DNA of 64,000 bases from Halopenitus persicus (GCF_002355635.1 NZ_AP017558.1:2790001-2854000); one strand, 5' to 3'; counted from the first letter of the stretch, positions 14,472 to 23,515 are shown. Notes: a model not told the origin generated them from the sequence alone. Made by a program: numbers and translations.

Positions 14472-14647
14472 TGACTACTATAGTTGGTGCTCGACTGGTG
14501 TGTGCGTGACGCGCTCTTCCCCACCCTACTGCGCTACTTGGCCTACGGCCTGCGTTGCTTCTTGAGGACGGGGACTCCGCGCTACCGCGAGTTGAAATGC
14601 CGCGCCAAAACGCATAAGTCATTATCGCAGTAATCATTATTCAAAGT

Positions 14648-16039
14648 ATGATGTTTTATGACCGGGGAGAGGAGCTGGATGCGCTTTCGTCTGCGTTTGA
14701 GTCGCCCGGATCGGACGTATTCGTCGTCTACGGGCGTCGGCGTGTCGGCAAGACGGAATTGTTGAAGGAGTTCTGTGCTGATCGGCCGCATATTTACTTT
14801 CTCGCGGCGCAGGAAGCCGAGCATCGACAGCGCGAGAAGTTCATCGACCAGGTTGCAGCGTTCTTTGACGATCGCACCCCACGGATCGACGGGTTGGACG
14901 AGGCCTTCGACTACCTCGGGGAGAAACTTCGTTCCGAGGCGGTTGTGGTTGTGATCGACGAGTTCCCGTATCTCGTCGCGGAGAATGACTCGGTTCCATC
15001 GTACGTGCAGGGATTCGTCGACGAACAGCTCCAAGAGACCGATTCGATGCTGGTTCTCTGTGGGTCAAGCGTGAGTACGATGGAATCGGAAGTACTCGGC
15101 CACGAGAGCCCATTGTACGGTCGTCGCACGGGACAACTCGACGTGCAGCCGTTCTCATTTCAGCAGGCCCGTGAGGTCATCGACTATGAGATGGCGGACG
15201 CGATTCGATCGTACGCAATTACTGGTGGGACGCCGATGTATCTCACGCTGTTCGATTACGGAAGATCGCTCGCGGACAACATCCGGTCGCAGGTGTTGTC
15301 GCCATCAGCCGTACTGTACAACGAGCCGGAGTTCTTGCTTCGCACGGAGCTTCGGAATCCAGCGCGGTATCTGAGTATTCTCGAAGCGGTTGCGCTGGGG
15401 CACACGACGCCGAACGAGATCTCGGGAGCAACGGGAATCGATGCCGGTCCGCTATCAAAGTATTTGCAGACGTTGCGGCAGCTCCGACTGATCGATCGGG
15501 AAGTCCCTGTGACCGCATCGGGGAAGAAGTCGAAGCGATCGCGGTACCGCGTCGCTGACGAGTTCCTTCGGTTCTGGTTCCGGTACGTTGAGCCGAACCG
15601 CTCCAGTATCGAAGAAGCACCGGACATCGTCTACGACGGAACGATCGCCCCTGATCTCCCGATGCACGTTGCCACCGCGTTCGAGGACGTGTGTCAGGAA
15701 GCCGTGTGGGAAGGGATTCAACGCGGTGAGTTTGAGCCGTACTCGGAGGTCGGCCGCTGGTGGTACGGGGAAGATGAGATCGATATTGTTGGGCTTGCAC
15801 CGAACGACGACCGGATCCTGTTCGCCGAGTGCAAGTGGACAACGGATCCAGTCGGGACCGCGCTCGTCGAGGATCTGCAGGCAAAAGCAGGGAACGTTAG
15901 ATGGGGGTCAGATGAGCGGAAGGAGTGCTTCGCGCTGTTCTCAAAGAGCGGGTTCGTTGAGGGACTCGAAGACCATCTCGACGAACACTGGTCGTTGTGG
16001 AATCTTGCAAAGATGGATGATCTCCTCACGCCGTCCTGA
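14648..16039 (+). CDS. AAA ATPase with DUF234 nuclease-like domain
   Basis: A 463-residue archaeal ATPase. The N-terminal AAA domain has Walker A in VVYGRRRVGKTELLKEF, Walker B VVVVIDEFPYL and LVLCGSSVSTME. A winged-helix stretch (NEISGATGIDAGPLSKYLQT) follows. The C-terminal DUF234 domain has DEIDIVGLAPNDDRILFAEC and K, the D...ExK core of a PD-(D/E)XK nuclease fold. Such genes are common in archaeal accessory regions and may act in defence or mobile-element maintenance. A decayed relative is at 4143. It stands alone between IS debris and a zinc-ribbon gene. Confidence 0.85.
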   Translation: MMFYDRGEELDALSSAFESPGSDVFVVYGRRRVGKTELLKEFCADRPHIYFLAAQEAEHRQREKFIDQVAAFFDDRTPRIDGLDEAFDYLGEKLRSEAVVVVIDEFPYLVAENDSVPSYVQGFVDEQLQETDSMLVLCGSSVSTMESEVLGHESPLYGRRTGQLDVQPFSFQQAREVIDYEMADAIRSYAITGGTPMYLTLFDYGRSLADNIRSQVLSPSAVLYNEPEFLLRTELRNPARYLSILEAVALGHTTPNEISGATGIDAGPLSKYLQTLRQLRLIDREVPVTASGKKSKRSRYRVADEFLRFWFRYVEPNRSSIEEAPDIVYDGTIAPDLPMHVATAFEDVCQEAVWEGIQRGEFEPYSEVGRWWYGEDEIDIVGLAPNDDRILFAECKWTTDPVGTALVEDLQAKAGNVRWGSDERKECFALFSKSGFVEGLEDHLDEHWSLWNLAKMDDLLTPS

Positions 16040-16170
16040 AGGGCGCACTCGTCAGGTCGTCGGGCAGAGAGCACGCAGGGATCATCACGCCTCACGTTTC
16101 ACCCGTAACGAAACACGACGTATTCCACCGGCCATTACTATTTCAGGGTGGCGCGCGAATAACTTGTTGT

Positions 16171-16326
16171 ATGCCTCACGGACAAGATGTTGAGGACGAG
16201 AATGACCCGACAAGCCCCTCCAGCTACGAGTGCTTGGAATGTGGCACCATTGTCGAATCGGACACCCATCCCGGCATCTGTGACTGTGGCGGCGATTTCC
16301 ATAACCGCGCGAAATCACTCGAATGA
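16171..16326 (+). CDS. Small zinc-ribbon protein (rubrerythrin-like domain)
   Basis: A 51-residue protein. SYECLECGTIVESDTHPGIC followed by DCGGDFHN carries two CxxC-type knuckles (CLEC and CDC) that should bind one metal ion. It resembles small haloarchaeal proteins annotated as rubrerythrin-like. The gene is preceded by an AT-containing stretch and followed by a hairpin at 16378-16402. A partner is not evident. Confidence 0.75.
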   Translation: MPHGQDVEDENDPTSPSSYECLECGTIVESDTHPGICDCGGDFHNRAKSLE

Positions 16327-16377
16327 CTCCAGGCCACTCGCAGTTGTAGCGGGCTGAGTGGTAACAAGACTTGCTCT

Positions 16378-16402
16378 GCAAGATGCGCGCCCTACATCTT
16401 GC
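16378..16402. repeat. 8-bp perfect stem-loop
   Basis: GCAAGATG (16378-16385) and CATCTTGC (16395-16402) are perfectly complementary with a 9-nt loop. It lies 52 nt after the zinc-ribbon gene in a non-coding stretch. It has no T tract, so it may be an RNA processing or IS-end structure rather than a terminator. Confidence 0.45.
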
Positions 16403-16524
16403 ACGGCGAGATACACATCACATCAAAGGAGATACAACTCCTGTGCAAAACCGCATCGAGGGCGGGTGACAGATGCCTGCACTCCGCTCTCGTCGTTCGA
16501 TGTAGTGCATCGAAAGCAAGGGTA

Positions 16525-16698
16525 TGGGGCCGGAGGGATTTGAACCCCCGATCGACTGATATCTCCGGTTTGCCTCGGTACTCCAGAACGTCGTCAACGC
16601 GGCCGATGATCAGTCGCCCGCTCGGTATATCAGTCTGGAGTTCGTCACCGGGCGTCACCTCTGGAGTCAGTCGCCATGCCTGGCTTGGCCACAGCCCC
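16525..16698 (-). tRNA. tRNA-Trp (CCA) with intron
   Basis: Exon 1 (16661-16698, 38 nt) begins GGGGCTGTGGCC and ends at GACTGACTCCAG. Exon 2 (16525-16560, 36 nt) begins ATCAGTCGATC and ends with the TTCAAAT T-loop and CGGCCCCA. Joined, they give acceptor GGGGCTG/CGGCCCC, anticodon stem ACTGA/TCAGT and loop CTCCAGA with anticodon CCA. The 3' CCA is not encoded. The 100-nt intron sits after anticodon-loop position 37, as in other haloarchaeal tRNA-Trp genes. A box A-like CTTTAGCG lies about 35 nt upstream. Confidence 0.95.
16561..16660 (-). ncRNA. tRNA-Trp intron with C/D-box-like guide
   Basis: On the minus strand the intron contains GTGACGA and TTGACGA (C/C'-like) and CTGA and CCGA (D/D'-like) motifs. 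TTCTGGAGT stands just before a D-like box and is complementary to ACTCCAG of the anticodon loop. In other haloarchaea this intron acts as a C/D RNA guiding 2'-O-methylation of its own tRNA. The motifs are visible here; activity is inferred. Confidence 0.65.
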
Positions 16699-16777
16699 GT
16701 CGTGATCTCGTGTTCGTCCGTTACCGAGGTTTCGCTAAAGGGGTTTCGATCCGCTCCGATCGGCCGCGGGCGGTCAC

Positions 16778-16999
16778 TCACCGGTCGTCGTCGGCCCAGT
16801 CGCACTCCTGGCACTTCCGGCCGACGACGAACTCGGTCACCGAGGGCATATAGCCGACCCGGATCACGTCCCCGCCACACTCCGGACAGTCGCAGTCGGC
16901 GTCCTCGATCGACTCCGCCTCCAGGATCGACTCGCCCTCGATGAGTTCCGCCAACGTCTCGGGAGTCACCATCCGCCCCTGCACGACGCGATTGCTCAT
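16778..16999 (-). CDS. Small zinc-ribbon protein (DUF5795-like)
   Basis: A 73-residue protein. The N-terminus MSNRVVQGRMVTPETLAELI is followed by an acidic hinge, CDCPECGGDVIRVGYMPSVT and EFVVGRKCQECDW, giving two CxxC knuckles of a zinc ribbon. It matches a conserved haloarchaeal family, probably DUF5795. It lies 37 nt downstream of a DUF5794-like membrane protein gene on the same strand and is probably co-transcribed. The function is unknown. Confidence 0.75.
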   Translation of the reverse strand: MSNRVVQGRMVTPETLAELIEGESILEAESIEDADCDCPECGGDVIRVGYMPSVTEFVVGRKCQECDWADDDR

Positions 17000-17036
17000 A
17001 CGCCCCACTGGCGTGGCGATACCTAAAGGGCGGCGG

Positions 17037-18236
17037 TCACAGCCACGGGGCGCGGGTCGCGCCAGCATCGGCACGCGCCGGGTCGTCCACCTCGCCGCAG
17101 TCGGCCGGGTCGACGTCGGGCTCCTCGCGGTTCCGGTCCTCGGTCGCCTCGGAATCGGAGTCGTCCGACTCCGAGAGTCCGAACGCCGCGGGTGCACGCG
17201 GCGTGTTCGCCGGGTCACGGTCGGCGCGGACGCCCGCAGATCCGCCGTTGGGAGCGGGCCGCGGGACGGCACCGTGGGCGTTCACGTCGACGGCGACGAG
17301 CGAGGGGTCCACCCCCGCGATCCGGTCCGGCGCCTCGGGAACGTCGATCGGCAGCGGCTCCGGATCGCCGCGGGGTTCCTTGCGTCCCTCGACGTCCCGG
17401 CCGTCCGCTCCACCGTCGTCGCCGCGGTCGCCCGCGCCGCCGTCGGGGTCGTCGTCGGAGTCGCCGCCGAGCCCGCCGCGGCGACCGCTGGCGGTCACCG
17501 AGGGGTCCGCGTCGGGGTCGTAGGCGAACAGGCCCGTGACGATGAGGACGGCCAGGGCGATCGGCGCGTCCGTCCGCAGGATCCCCAGGATGGGCAGCGC
17601 GAGGACGCCCAGCGCGACTGCGGAGCCGAACCGGAAGCGGTCGATGTTGACGTGGCCGCGGAGCTGCGGGGCCGCGATGGCGACGAACAGCGCGAAGCCG
17701 ACGCCGACCGCCGCCGCGGCCGCACCGCGGGCGACGATCGTCGGGTCGCTCGAGAACGCCAGCTCCGCGCCGGCCGGCGAGACGCTCGCGACCAGCCCGA
17801 GGGCAATGATGATGCTGGGTCTGGGCAGCACGTCGCCGATCTTCGCGGAGGCCGTCTTGGCGGCGATCGTCAGGATGACCAGCCCCGCGAACCGCTGGAA
17901 GATCTCGAGGTCGAGCAGGCCGGCCAGCGTCGGCGCGATCGCGGCCTGGAGCGCGGCCAGCGGCACCACGAGTGCGCCGATGAGCAGCACCGACGCCACC
18001 TGCTCGCGCCGGGTGCCGTCCATCTCCGCGAGGATGACCGCCATCGTCGCGGAGCCGCCGAAGATCAGCAGGCCCGTCTCGAGGATCCCGATCGGCGTCG
18101 AGAGCGCGCCGGCCAACACGAGCGCGGGGAAGATCCCGTCGATGAGCGGGAGCGCCATCACCGTGGCTAACAGCTTGGTTGCACCGCCCACGTGGCGTTC
18201 CAGCCGGAGCGCAACCGGGTGTTGGGAGACGCTCAT
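17037..18236 (-). CDS. Haloarchaeal membrane protein (DUF5794-like)
   Basis: A 399-residue protein. The first 245 residues hold about eight hydrophobic segments (LIDGIFPALVLAGALSTPIG, SIIIALGLVASVSPAGAEL, AVALGVLALPILGIL). The C-terminal 150 residues are a disordered, Asp/Gly/Pro-rich tail. It resembles the haloarchaeal DUF5794 family, whose role is unknown. The conserved pairing with the following DUF5795-like zinc ribbon suggests a shared function. Confidence 0.75.
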   Translation of the reverse strand: MSVSQHPVALRLERHVGGATKLLATVMALPLIDGIFPALVLAGALSTPIGILETGLLIFGGSATMAVILAEMDGTRREQVASVLLIGALVVPLAALQAAIAPTLAGLLDLEIFQRFAGLVILTIAAKTASAKIGDVLPRPSIIIALGLVASVSPAGAELAFSSDPTIVARGAAAAAVGVGFALFVAIAAPQLRGHVNIDRFRFGSAVALGVLALPILGILRTDAPIALAVLIVTGLFAYDPDADPSVTASGRRGGLGGDSDDDPDGGAGDRGDDGGADGRDVEGRKEPRGDPEPLPIDVPEAPDRIAGVDPSLVAVDVNAHGAVPRPAPNGGSAGVRADRDPANTPRAPAAFGLSESDDSDSEATEDRNREEPDVDPADCGEVDDPARADAGATRAPWL

Positions 18237-18885
18237 TCAGGCTGGCAGGCCCTGACCGTGGGGCAAACGGCAGTAGCCGGACGAACCACGATAGCCGAGC
18301 CGCCGGATCGTGGATTCGAATCCGAACCGTTCCGAGCAGCCGCCAGCAAATGTGAATGTGCCGGAATTCGCTTTCGCGTCGAGGGCGACGCTCGGCTGGC
18401 CGGCAACACTCATACTGGCGGAACTGTCGGAGTCCATACGTACATCTACTGAACAGAGGGACATAAGCGTTGTGCGAGGAGCGTTCGCATACGGCGCCGA
18501 TAGTACGTTACGATCGCATATTATGCCACTATTTTTGATCGAACGTAGCGTTATGGGTGAGGTTGCGCGACGAAGGAACGAGACCCCTTCGGACGACCGG
18601 GGCGACCGATCCCCCCCGTTCGCCGTCGTCGGCCGCTCTCGCCGGTTTCCCGTCCGCCGCCGACCCCACCGTTCCCACGCGCTTCCGGCCGACCCCACCG
18701 TTCCCACGCGCTTCCGGCCGACCTCACCGTTCCCACGCGTTTCCGGCCGGCCCCACCGTTCCCGGTCGTTTCCGACCGTCCTCGATCGATCCGTCAGTGT
18801 GTACAGATCACGAGCGTGAGTGTGACGCAGTTGCACGTCGATGCGGACTCGCAACGTTTTTGCGGACGACGCGATGACGGTTTAT
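18237..18885. other. Intergenic region upstream of guaB
   Basis: Apart from the 29-bp repeats at 18660-18775, I see no supported gene. A minus-strand open frame covers most of it, but it translates the repeats into arginine-rich filler and has no recognisable domain. AT-rich patches near 18490-18550 and the TTTATATGG just before guaB could be promoter elements. Confidence 0.6.
18660..18775 (+). repeat. 29-bp tandem repeat, four units
   Basis: The unit CCGACCCCACCGTTCCCACG plus CGCTTCCGG occurs at 18660-18688 and 18689-18717 (identical). It is repeated at 18718-18746 (two changes) and 18747-18775 (more diverged). It is non-coding, about 110 bp before the guaB start. Confidence 0.95.
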
Positions 18886-20385
18886 ATGGCGACAGACGAT
18901 CCGGCAACCGGACCCTTCTCCGAGAAGCTTCGTGTACCCGAGGCGTTGACCTTCGACGACGTGCTGTTGCGACCGAAGGAGAGCCGCGTCGAACCCGACG
19001 AGGCCGACGTCTCGACGCGCGTCTCGCGGACCGTCGAGATCAACGTCCCCGTGCTCTCGGCCGCGATGGACACCGTGACGGAATCCGACCTGGCGATCGC
19101 GATGGCCCGCGAGGGCGGCCTCGGCGTGCTCCATCGAAACATGACCGTCGAGGAGACCGCCGAGGAGGTCGAGCGCATCAAGCGCGCCCACGAGCTCGTC
19201 ATCCGGCGTGAGGACGTCGTGACCGTGACGCCGGGGATGACCGTCAGCGAGGCCGACGCCACGATGGAGGGCGAGGGCGTCTCGGGTGCACCGGTCGTCG
19301 ACGACGACGACGACGTCGTCCTCGGGATCATCTCCGGGACGGACATCCGGCCGTACCTCGAGGTCGGCGACGAGGACGCGGTCCGGGAGGCGATGACCGA
19401 CGAGGTCATCACCGCCGGCGAGGACGTGACCGCCCGGGAGGCGCTCGAGCTGATGTACGACCACAAGATCGAGCGCGTTCCGGTCGTCGACGCGGAGGAT
19501 CGCCTCGTTGGGCTCGTGACGATGCAGGGCATCCTCCAGCGACGCGAACACGAGCAGGCCGCTCGTGACGAGGACGGCCGGCTGCTGGCCGGCGTCGCGG
19601 TCGGGCCCTTCGAGGAGGAGCGCGCGGTCGCCGCCGACGAGGCGGGTGCCGACGTGCTCTTCATCGACTGTGCACACGCCCATAACCTGAACGTCCTCGA
19701 GTCCGCCGAGGCGATCAAGGGGACCGTCGACGCCGACGTCGTCGTCGGGAACGTCGGCACCCGCGAGGCGGCCGAGGCGGCCGTCGAATTCGCCGACGGG
19801 CTCAAGGTCGGGATCGGACCGGGTTCGATCTGTACGACCCGCGTGGTCTCCGGCGCGGGGATGCCCCAGATCACCGCCGTCTCCGAGGTCGCGGACGTCG
19901 CCTCGGCCGCCGACGTGCCCGTGATCGCCGACGGCGGGATCCGGTACTCCGGCGACGCGATCAAGGCGATCGCGGCCGGCGCGGACGCGGTGATGCTCGG
20001 ATCCTACTTCGCCGGGACGGACGAGGCACCCGGCCGCGTCATCACGATGAACGGCAAAAAGTACAAGCAGTACCGCGGGATGGGCTCGGTCGGCGCGATG
20101 CAGTCGGGCGGCGGCGACCGCTACCTCAAGGACGCCGACGAGGACGAGGACTTCGTTCCGGAGGGCGTCGAGGCCGCAACCCCGTATAAGGGTTCGCTCG
20201 CCTCGGAACTCTATCAGCTCGTCGGCGGCATGCGGTCCGGAATGGGCTACGTCGGCGCCGGAACGATCCCGGAGGTCAAATCGCGCGCCGAGTTCGTGCG
20301 CGTCTCCGCTGCCGGCCAGACTGAAGGGCATCCCCACGACGTGATGATCACCGACGAGGCGCCGAACTACAGCCCGAACGAGTGA
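18886..20385 (+). CDS. guaB: Inosine-5'-monophosphate dehydrogenase
   Basis: A 499-residue IMP dehydrogenase, which oxidises IMP to XMP in GMP synthesis. It has the N-terminal [13 protein letters not shown], a Bateman module with two CBS domains at about residues 95-210, and the catalytic loop [17 protein letters not shown] with the active-site Cys. The IMP-binding [26 protein letters not shown] and the flap [12 protein letters not shown] are also present. The ATG at 18886 fits family starts; an upstream in-frame ATG at 18841 would add 15 atypical residues. It is monocistronic. Confidence 0.95.
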   Translation: MATDDPATGPFSEKLRVPEALTFDDVLLRPKESRVEPDEADVSTRVSRTVEINVPVLSAAMDTVTESDLAIAMAREGGLGVLHRNMTVEETAEEVERIKRAHELVIRREDVVTVTPGMTVSEADATMEGEGVSGAPVVDDDDDVVLGIISGTDIRPYLEVGDEDAVREAMTDEVITAGEDVTAREALELMYDHKIERVPVVDAEDRLVGLVTMQGILQRREHEQAARDEDGRLLAGVAVGPFEEERAVAADEAGADVLFIDCAHAHNLNVLESAEAIKGTVDADVVVGNVGTREAAEAAVEFADGLKVGIGPGSICTTRVVSGAGMPQITAVSEVADVASAADVPVIADGGIRYSGDAIKAIAAGADAVMLGSYFAGTDEAPGRVITMNGKKYKQYRGMGSVGAMQSGGGDRYLKDADEDEDFVPEGVEAATPYKGSLASELYQLVGGMRSGMGYVGAGTIPEVKSRAEFVRVSAAGQTEGHPHDVMITDEAPNYSPNE

Positions 20386-20503
20386 GCACCGCCGGCGGAA
20401 GCGGCCGATCGACGAGCGGCGAACGCGAACGACAAGGGGTATTTTGATATAGCGGGGCGATAGAACACCCGAACGAGCGACTCAGTCGCGATCTCGATGA
20501 CAC

Positions 20504-21115
20504 ATGAGTGAGGAACCCCCTCTCGTCCTCGTCGTGGAGGACGAGCCTGACCTGGCAGACCTGTACGCCGCATGGCTGGGCGATGAGTATCGCGTCCGAA
20601 CGGCGTACGGCGGTCGGGAAGCGCTCGACGCCCTCGACGACGAAGTCGACGTGATCCTGTTGGACAGGCGGATGCCGGGACTGTCGGGCGACGAGGTGCT
20701 CGTGGCGGTCCGCGACCGCGGGATCGACTGTCGCGTTGCGATGGTCACCGCCGTCGAGCCTGACTTCGACATCGTCGCGATGGGGTTCGACGACTATCTC
20801 GTCAAGCCGGTCACCAAGGACGCCCTCCGCGAGACGGTCGACGAGCTCTACGAGCGCAGCCAGTACGACGCCGGCGTCCAGGAGTTCTTCTCGCTGGCCT
20901 CGAAGAAGGCGCTGTTGGAGTCCGAAAAGAGCCAGGCGGCCCTCGAGGAGAGCGAGGAGTACCGCCAGCTCACCGCGGACCTCGAGGCACTCAAGGAGGA
21001 TCTCGACGACACCGTCACCAGCATGGACTCACACACTGACTTCGAGACGCTGTTCCGCGGCTTCGGCGACGGAACGCCCGACGACGGAGCGTTCGAGGAA
21101 CTGGACGACGGCTAA
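20504..21115 (+). CDS. Response regulator with HalX domain
   Basis: A 203-residue protein. The receiver domain (residues 6-120) has the acidic pair VVEDEPD, the phosphoacceptor Asp in VILLDRRMPG, MVTA and the Lys of DYLVKPV. A C-terminal HalX-type helical domain follows (QYDAGVQEFFSLASKKALLE, EYRQLTADLEALKEDL). HalX regulators are haloarchaeal and lack a DNA-binding domain. No histidine kinase is adjacent, so the input is unknown. Confidence 0.9.
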   Translation: MSEEPPLVLVVEDEPDLADLYAAWLGDEYRVRTAYGGREALDALDDEVDVILLDRRMPGLSGDEVLVAVRDRGIDCRVAMVTAVEPDFDIVAMGFDDYLVKPVTKDALRETVDELYERSQYDAGVQEFFSLASKKALLESEKSQAALEESEEYRQLTADLEALKEDLDDTVTSMDSHTDFETLFRGFGDGTPDDGAFEELDDG

Positions 21116-21211
21116 GAACGCGCGGGACCGGACGGGAACCCCGTCCATCGGCTTCCGCTCCCCGGTCGATTTCGGCATACTGTAACCTTCTCTCGGGGCG
21201 GAGATCCTTCC

Positions 21212-22102
21212 TCAAACGTCCCCGAAGGCGGCCGGTTCCTCCCACGCGTCCCGTCCGGAGACGGTGCGCTGCGGGAACGGAATGGTGATGTCCTCCTCGT
21301 CGAACCGCTGTTTCACGGCCGTGACGTACTCGCCGCGGGTCTTGACGAAGTCGGCCCGCGAGGGGTTCTCGATCCAGATCCTGGACTGGAGTCCGACGTA
21401 GGAGTCGGACAGTTCGGTGAGTCGAACGGACGGTGCGGGATCCGCGAGGACGTCGTCCCGTTTCTCCGCCTCCTCGACGATGATGGTCGTCGCGCGGTCG
21501 ATGTCGTCCTCGTAGTCGATCCCGAAGAGGAACTTCAGCCGGAGGGTGTCCTTGGCGACCGGGTTCTTCACGACGCCCTTGGTCAGCTCGTAGTTCGGGA
21601 CGGTGAGCAGCTCGTTGTCGAAGGTTCGGACCCGCGTGACCCGGAAGGAGATGTCCTCGACGACGCCGGAGTGAGTGCCGTTATCCCACTCGATCCAGTC
21701 GCCGATGCGGAACGGGCGGTCGGTGTAGATGAAGATGCCGGCGACGAAGTTTCGAATGACCTCCTGGAGCGCGAAGCCGATGGCGAGCGTGGCCGCGGCG
21801 GCGATCGTCGCCAGCGACCGAAGGAAGCTCCCGTAGCCGGCGAGGCCGAACGCCACGGCCACTCCCGCAAAGAGCACGATGATCGAGGCGATCTTGGCCA
21901 GGGGACGTCGCGCGTGCGGTTCGAGGCCGCGTTCGTCGAGGACCCGCCCGACGATCGGCGAGATGAGCGCGCGATTGGCGAGAACGACGAGCACGATCAC
22001 GCCGAGAAAGACGATCGCCGCCGCGATCGTCTCCGCGAGCGCGTCGCCCAGGACGGGCGCGATGGCGTTGGCGATCGGGTCCACCTGGGCGGGGAGCGGC
22101 AT
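21212..22102 (-). CDS. mscS: MscS-family mechanosensitive channel
   Basis: A 296-residue channel. It has three predicted TM helices, the third being the pore-lining Gly/Ala-rich ATIAAAATLAIGFALQEVIR. Then come the beta domain (PFRIGDWIEWDNGTHSGVVE, PNYELTKGVVKNP) and the alpha/beta domain, as in MscS. It would release osmolytes on hypo-osmotic shock. Its start overlaps the stop of the YhbY-like gene by one base (TGATG read 3' to 5' on the map), so the two are translationally coupled. Confidence 0.9.
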   Translation of the reverse strand: MPLPAQVDPIANAIAPVLGDALAETIAAAIVFLGVIVLVVLANRALISPIVGRVLDERGLEPHARRPLAKIASIIVLFAGVAVAFGLAGYGSFLRSLATIAAAATLAIGFALQEVIRNFVAGIFIYTDRPFRIGDWIEWDNGTHSGVVEDISFRVTRVRTFDNELLTVPNYELTKGVVKNPVAKDTLRLKFLFGIDYEDDIDRATTIIVEEAEKRDDVLADPAPSVRLTELSDSYVGLQSRIWIENPSRADFVKTRGEYVTAVKQRFDEEDITIPFPQRTVSGRDAWEEPAAFGDV

Positions 22103-22347
22103 CAGTGGAACACCGCCGTGTTTCCGCGGGTCTCGATCAGCTCGGCGTCGACGGCGGCGGCAAGGTCGTCCGCCAGGTCCGCAGCGTCGGTCCCGCCGCG
22201 TGCCGACCGGAGGAACTTCACCTTCACGAGCGTTCGGTCGTCGAGCTGGTCAGCGAGTTCGTCCACGACGGCGTCGATCCCGTCCTTTCCGACCCAGACC
22301 GTCACGTCGAGGTCGTGTGCCTGCTTTCGGAGCTGATGATCCGTCAT
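22102..22347 (-). CDS. YhbY-like CRM-domain RNA-binding protein
   Basis: An 81-residue single CRM domain: LRKQAHDLDVTVWVGKDGID, LVKVKFLRS and VDAELIETRGNTAVFH. Bacterial YhbY binds pre-50S ribosomal particles. The GxxG-like motif of the family appears as VGKDG. It is the first gene of a two-gene unit with mscS. Confidence 0.85.
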   Translation of the reverse strand: MTDHQLRKQAHDLDVTVWVGKDGIDAVVDELADQLDDRTLVKVKFLRSARGGTDAADLADDLAAAVDAELIETRGNTAVFH

Positions 22348-22471
22348 ACACCCACTCAGACGCCGCCACCAGTTGAATCTTGAGGCTTCGCGGTCCGATC
22401 GTCACCGCGACACACGGGACGGGTGTCCAGGGTGTCGGCAACGAACGGTCGACGTCGGAGGCTGGCCGTGC

Positions 22472-22750
22472 CTAGGAGAACGGATACCGGTGCGTCGCGC
22501 CGCACTCGAGACACCGAACGACGACGCGGCCCGCCCGCGTGCGAACGCGAGCGGTCACCCCGGGACGTAAATAGACGTCGCAGTCGGAACACGTCTTGCG
22601 TGCGAACGACCGCGGGAGGCGGGCCCGGTTGCGCTCCGCGATCCGCTTCGCGCGGCGGACGTACGTGCGGGCGCGGTCGTACTCGCCGGCGACGACCGCC
22701 TCGCGGGCCAGCGGCAACAGTCGTTCGATGCGCTCCTCGGGGATCCCCAT
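22472..22750 (-). CDS. rnp4: Ribonuclease P protein component 4 (Rpp21/Rpr2)
   Basis: A 92-residue protein. An N-terminal helical pair (ERIERLLPLAREAVVAGEYD, ARTYVRRAKRIAERNRARLP) is followed by a zinc ribbon with CSDC and CLEC. This is the Rpr2/Rpp21 subunit of archaeal RNase P, which pairs with Rpp29 on the RNA specificity domain and helps remove tRNA 5' leaders. The start at 22750 gives the family length. Its upstream neighbour on the same strand is the Gly-rich protein. Confidence 0.9.
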   Translation of the reverse strand: MGIPEERIERLLPLAREAVVAGEYDRARTYVRRAKRIAERNRARLPRSFARKTCSDCDVYLRPGVTARVRTRAGRVVVRCLECGATHRYPFS

Positions 22751-22844
22751 ACTCGAATCCGCGGTGTCGGCCGGAAAAAGGTATTGCGAAGCCGGTCGAT
22801 CCGTTCGGTCCCGCCACCGTGCGAGCCGACCCGCTTGCGACGGC

Positions 22845-23294
22845 CTAGTCGTCCTCGAGCGCCTGCGCGATGCGCTGGAGCTGCCGGGTCGCGTCCCGGA
22901 CCTCGTCGCGAAGCTGGCGGACCTCACGGACGAGCTCCTCGTTGCCGACCTCCTCGCTGCCGCCGCCCTCGCCGGGACGACCGCCGGGACCGCCGGGGGC
23001 GCCACCCGGACCGCCGCCCATCCCGCCGGGACCGCCGCCGCCCATCATTCCGGACATCATCTGCGCGAACGGGTTGCCGCCGCCGCCGCCCATCCCGCCG
23101 GGGCCACCGCCGCCCATCATCTCCTCGGGGCTCGGACGGTCGCCCTCACCCTCCTCGCGTTCCTGTTCGCGTCGCTCGCGGATCTCCTCGACTCGCTCGC
23201 GGAACGACTTCTCCTCGTCGTCACCGTCGGCGCCGTCGGCGCCGTCGGCGTCCGGGTCCGCCGGTTCGTCAGCGTCAGTGGAATCGTCTGCCAT
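22845..23294 (-). CDS. Gly-rich coiled-coil protein of unknown function
   Basis: A 149-residue acidic protein. It has a charged helical segment (FRERVEEIRERREQEREEGE), a Gly/Met/Pro-rich middle with repeats of GGGGPGGMGGG, and a C-terminal coiled-coil helix (LVREVRQLRDEVRDATRQLQ, RIAQALEDD). No catalytic motif is present. The layout suggests an oligomerising helix tethered by a flexible linker. It precedes the RNase P subunit gene by about 95 nt. Confidence 0.7.
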   Translation of the reverse strand: MADDSTDADEPADPDADGADGADGDDEEKSFRERVEEIRERREQEREEGEGDRPSPEEMMGGGGPGGMGGGGGNPFAQMMSGMMGGGGPGGMGGGPGGAPGGPGGRPGEGGGSEEVGNEELVREVRQLRDEVRDATRQLQRIAQALEDD

Positions 23295-23515
23295 AGGCGG
23301 GCTTCGGGAGCCCGTCCGAAAAACGTTGTTCCTCGCGACCGATCGACGCCGCGACGCTGGAGGGCGACCGCGACCGCCGCGCAGTCGGCTGATTCCGGCG
23401 TGATGTGTTTATAAGATCCGAGGGATCGGACCACGCGACCGTCACGGCAGGAGAGTCACTCTCCGGGGGTGCACACTCGTAAAAACGCGAGTTCGATCGA
23501 CGTCGCTGGTCGGCC

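Larger units (their letters stand above)
13425..14482 (+). mobile_element. IS630-family element, copy 1 (decayed)
   Basis: Ends GATAGTAGTCGATAGAA (13425-13441) and TTTCTAGTGACTACTATA (14465-14482) are imperfect inverted repeats. The right end abuts a TA as expected for IS630 target duplication; the left TA is altered. It contains orfA and orfB, with an A7 run (13963-13969) for -1 frameshifting. A second, diverged copy is at 61103-62161. An in-frame stop in orfB makes it non-autonomous. Confidence 0.8.

Noticed and set aside
14483-14647. A gene between IS630 copy 1 and the DUF234 ATPase
   Set aside because: The short frames have no recognisable protein character. The stretch could be debris but nothing can be supported.
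16327-16524. An IS end in the stretch before tRNA-Trp
   Set aside because: An 8-bp hairpin is present, but I could not find a matching inverted partner or a target duplication.
16392-16944. Open frames on both strands across the tRNA-Trp gene
   Set aside because: They run through tRNA exons and the intron, so they are chance frames in GC-rich DNA.
18237-18854. A 205-codon minus-strand open frame upstream of guaB
   Set aside because: It translates the 29-bp repeats into arginine-rich filler and has no domain or plausible start context.
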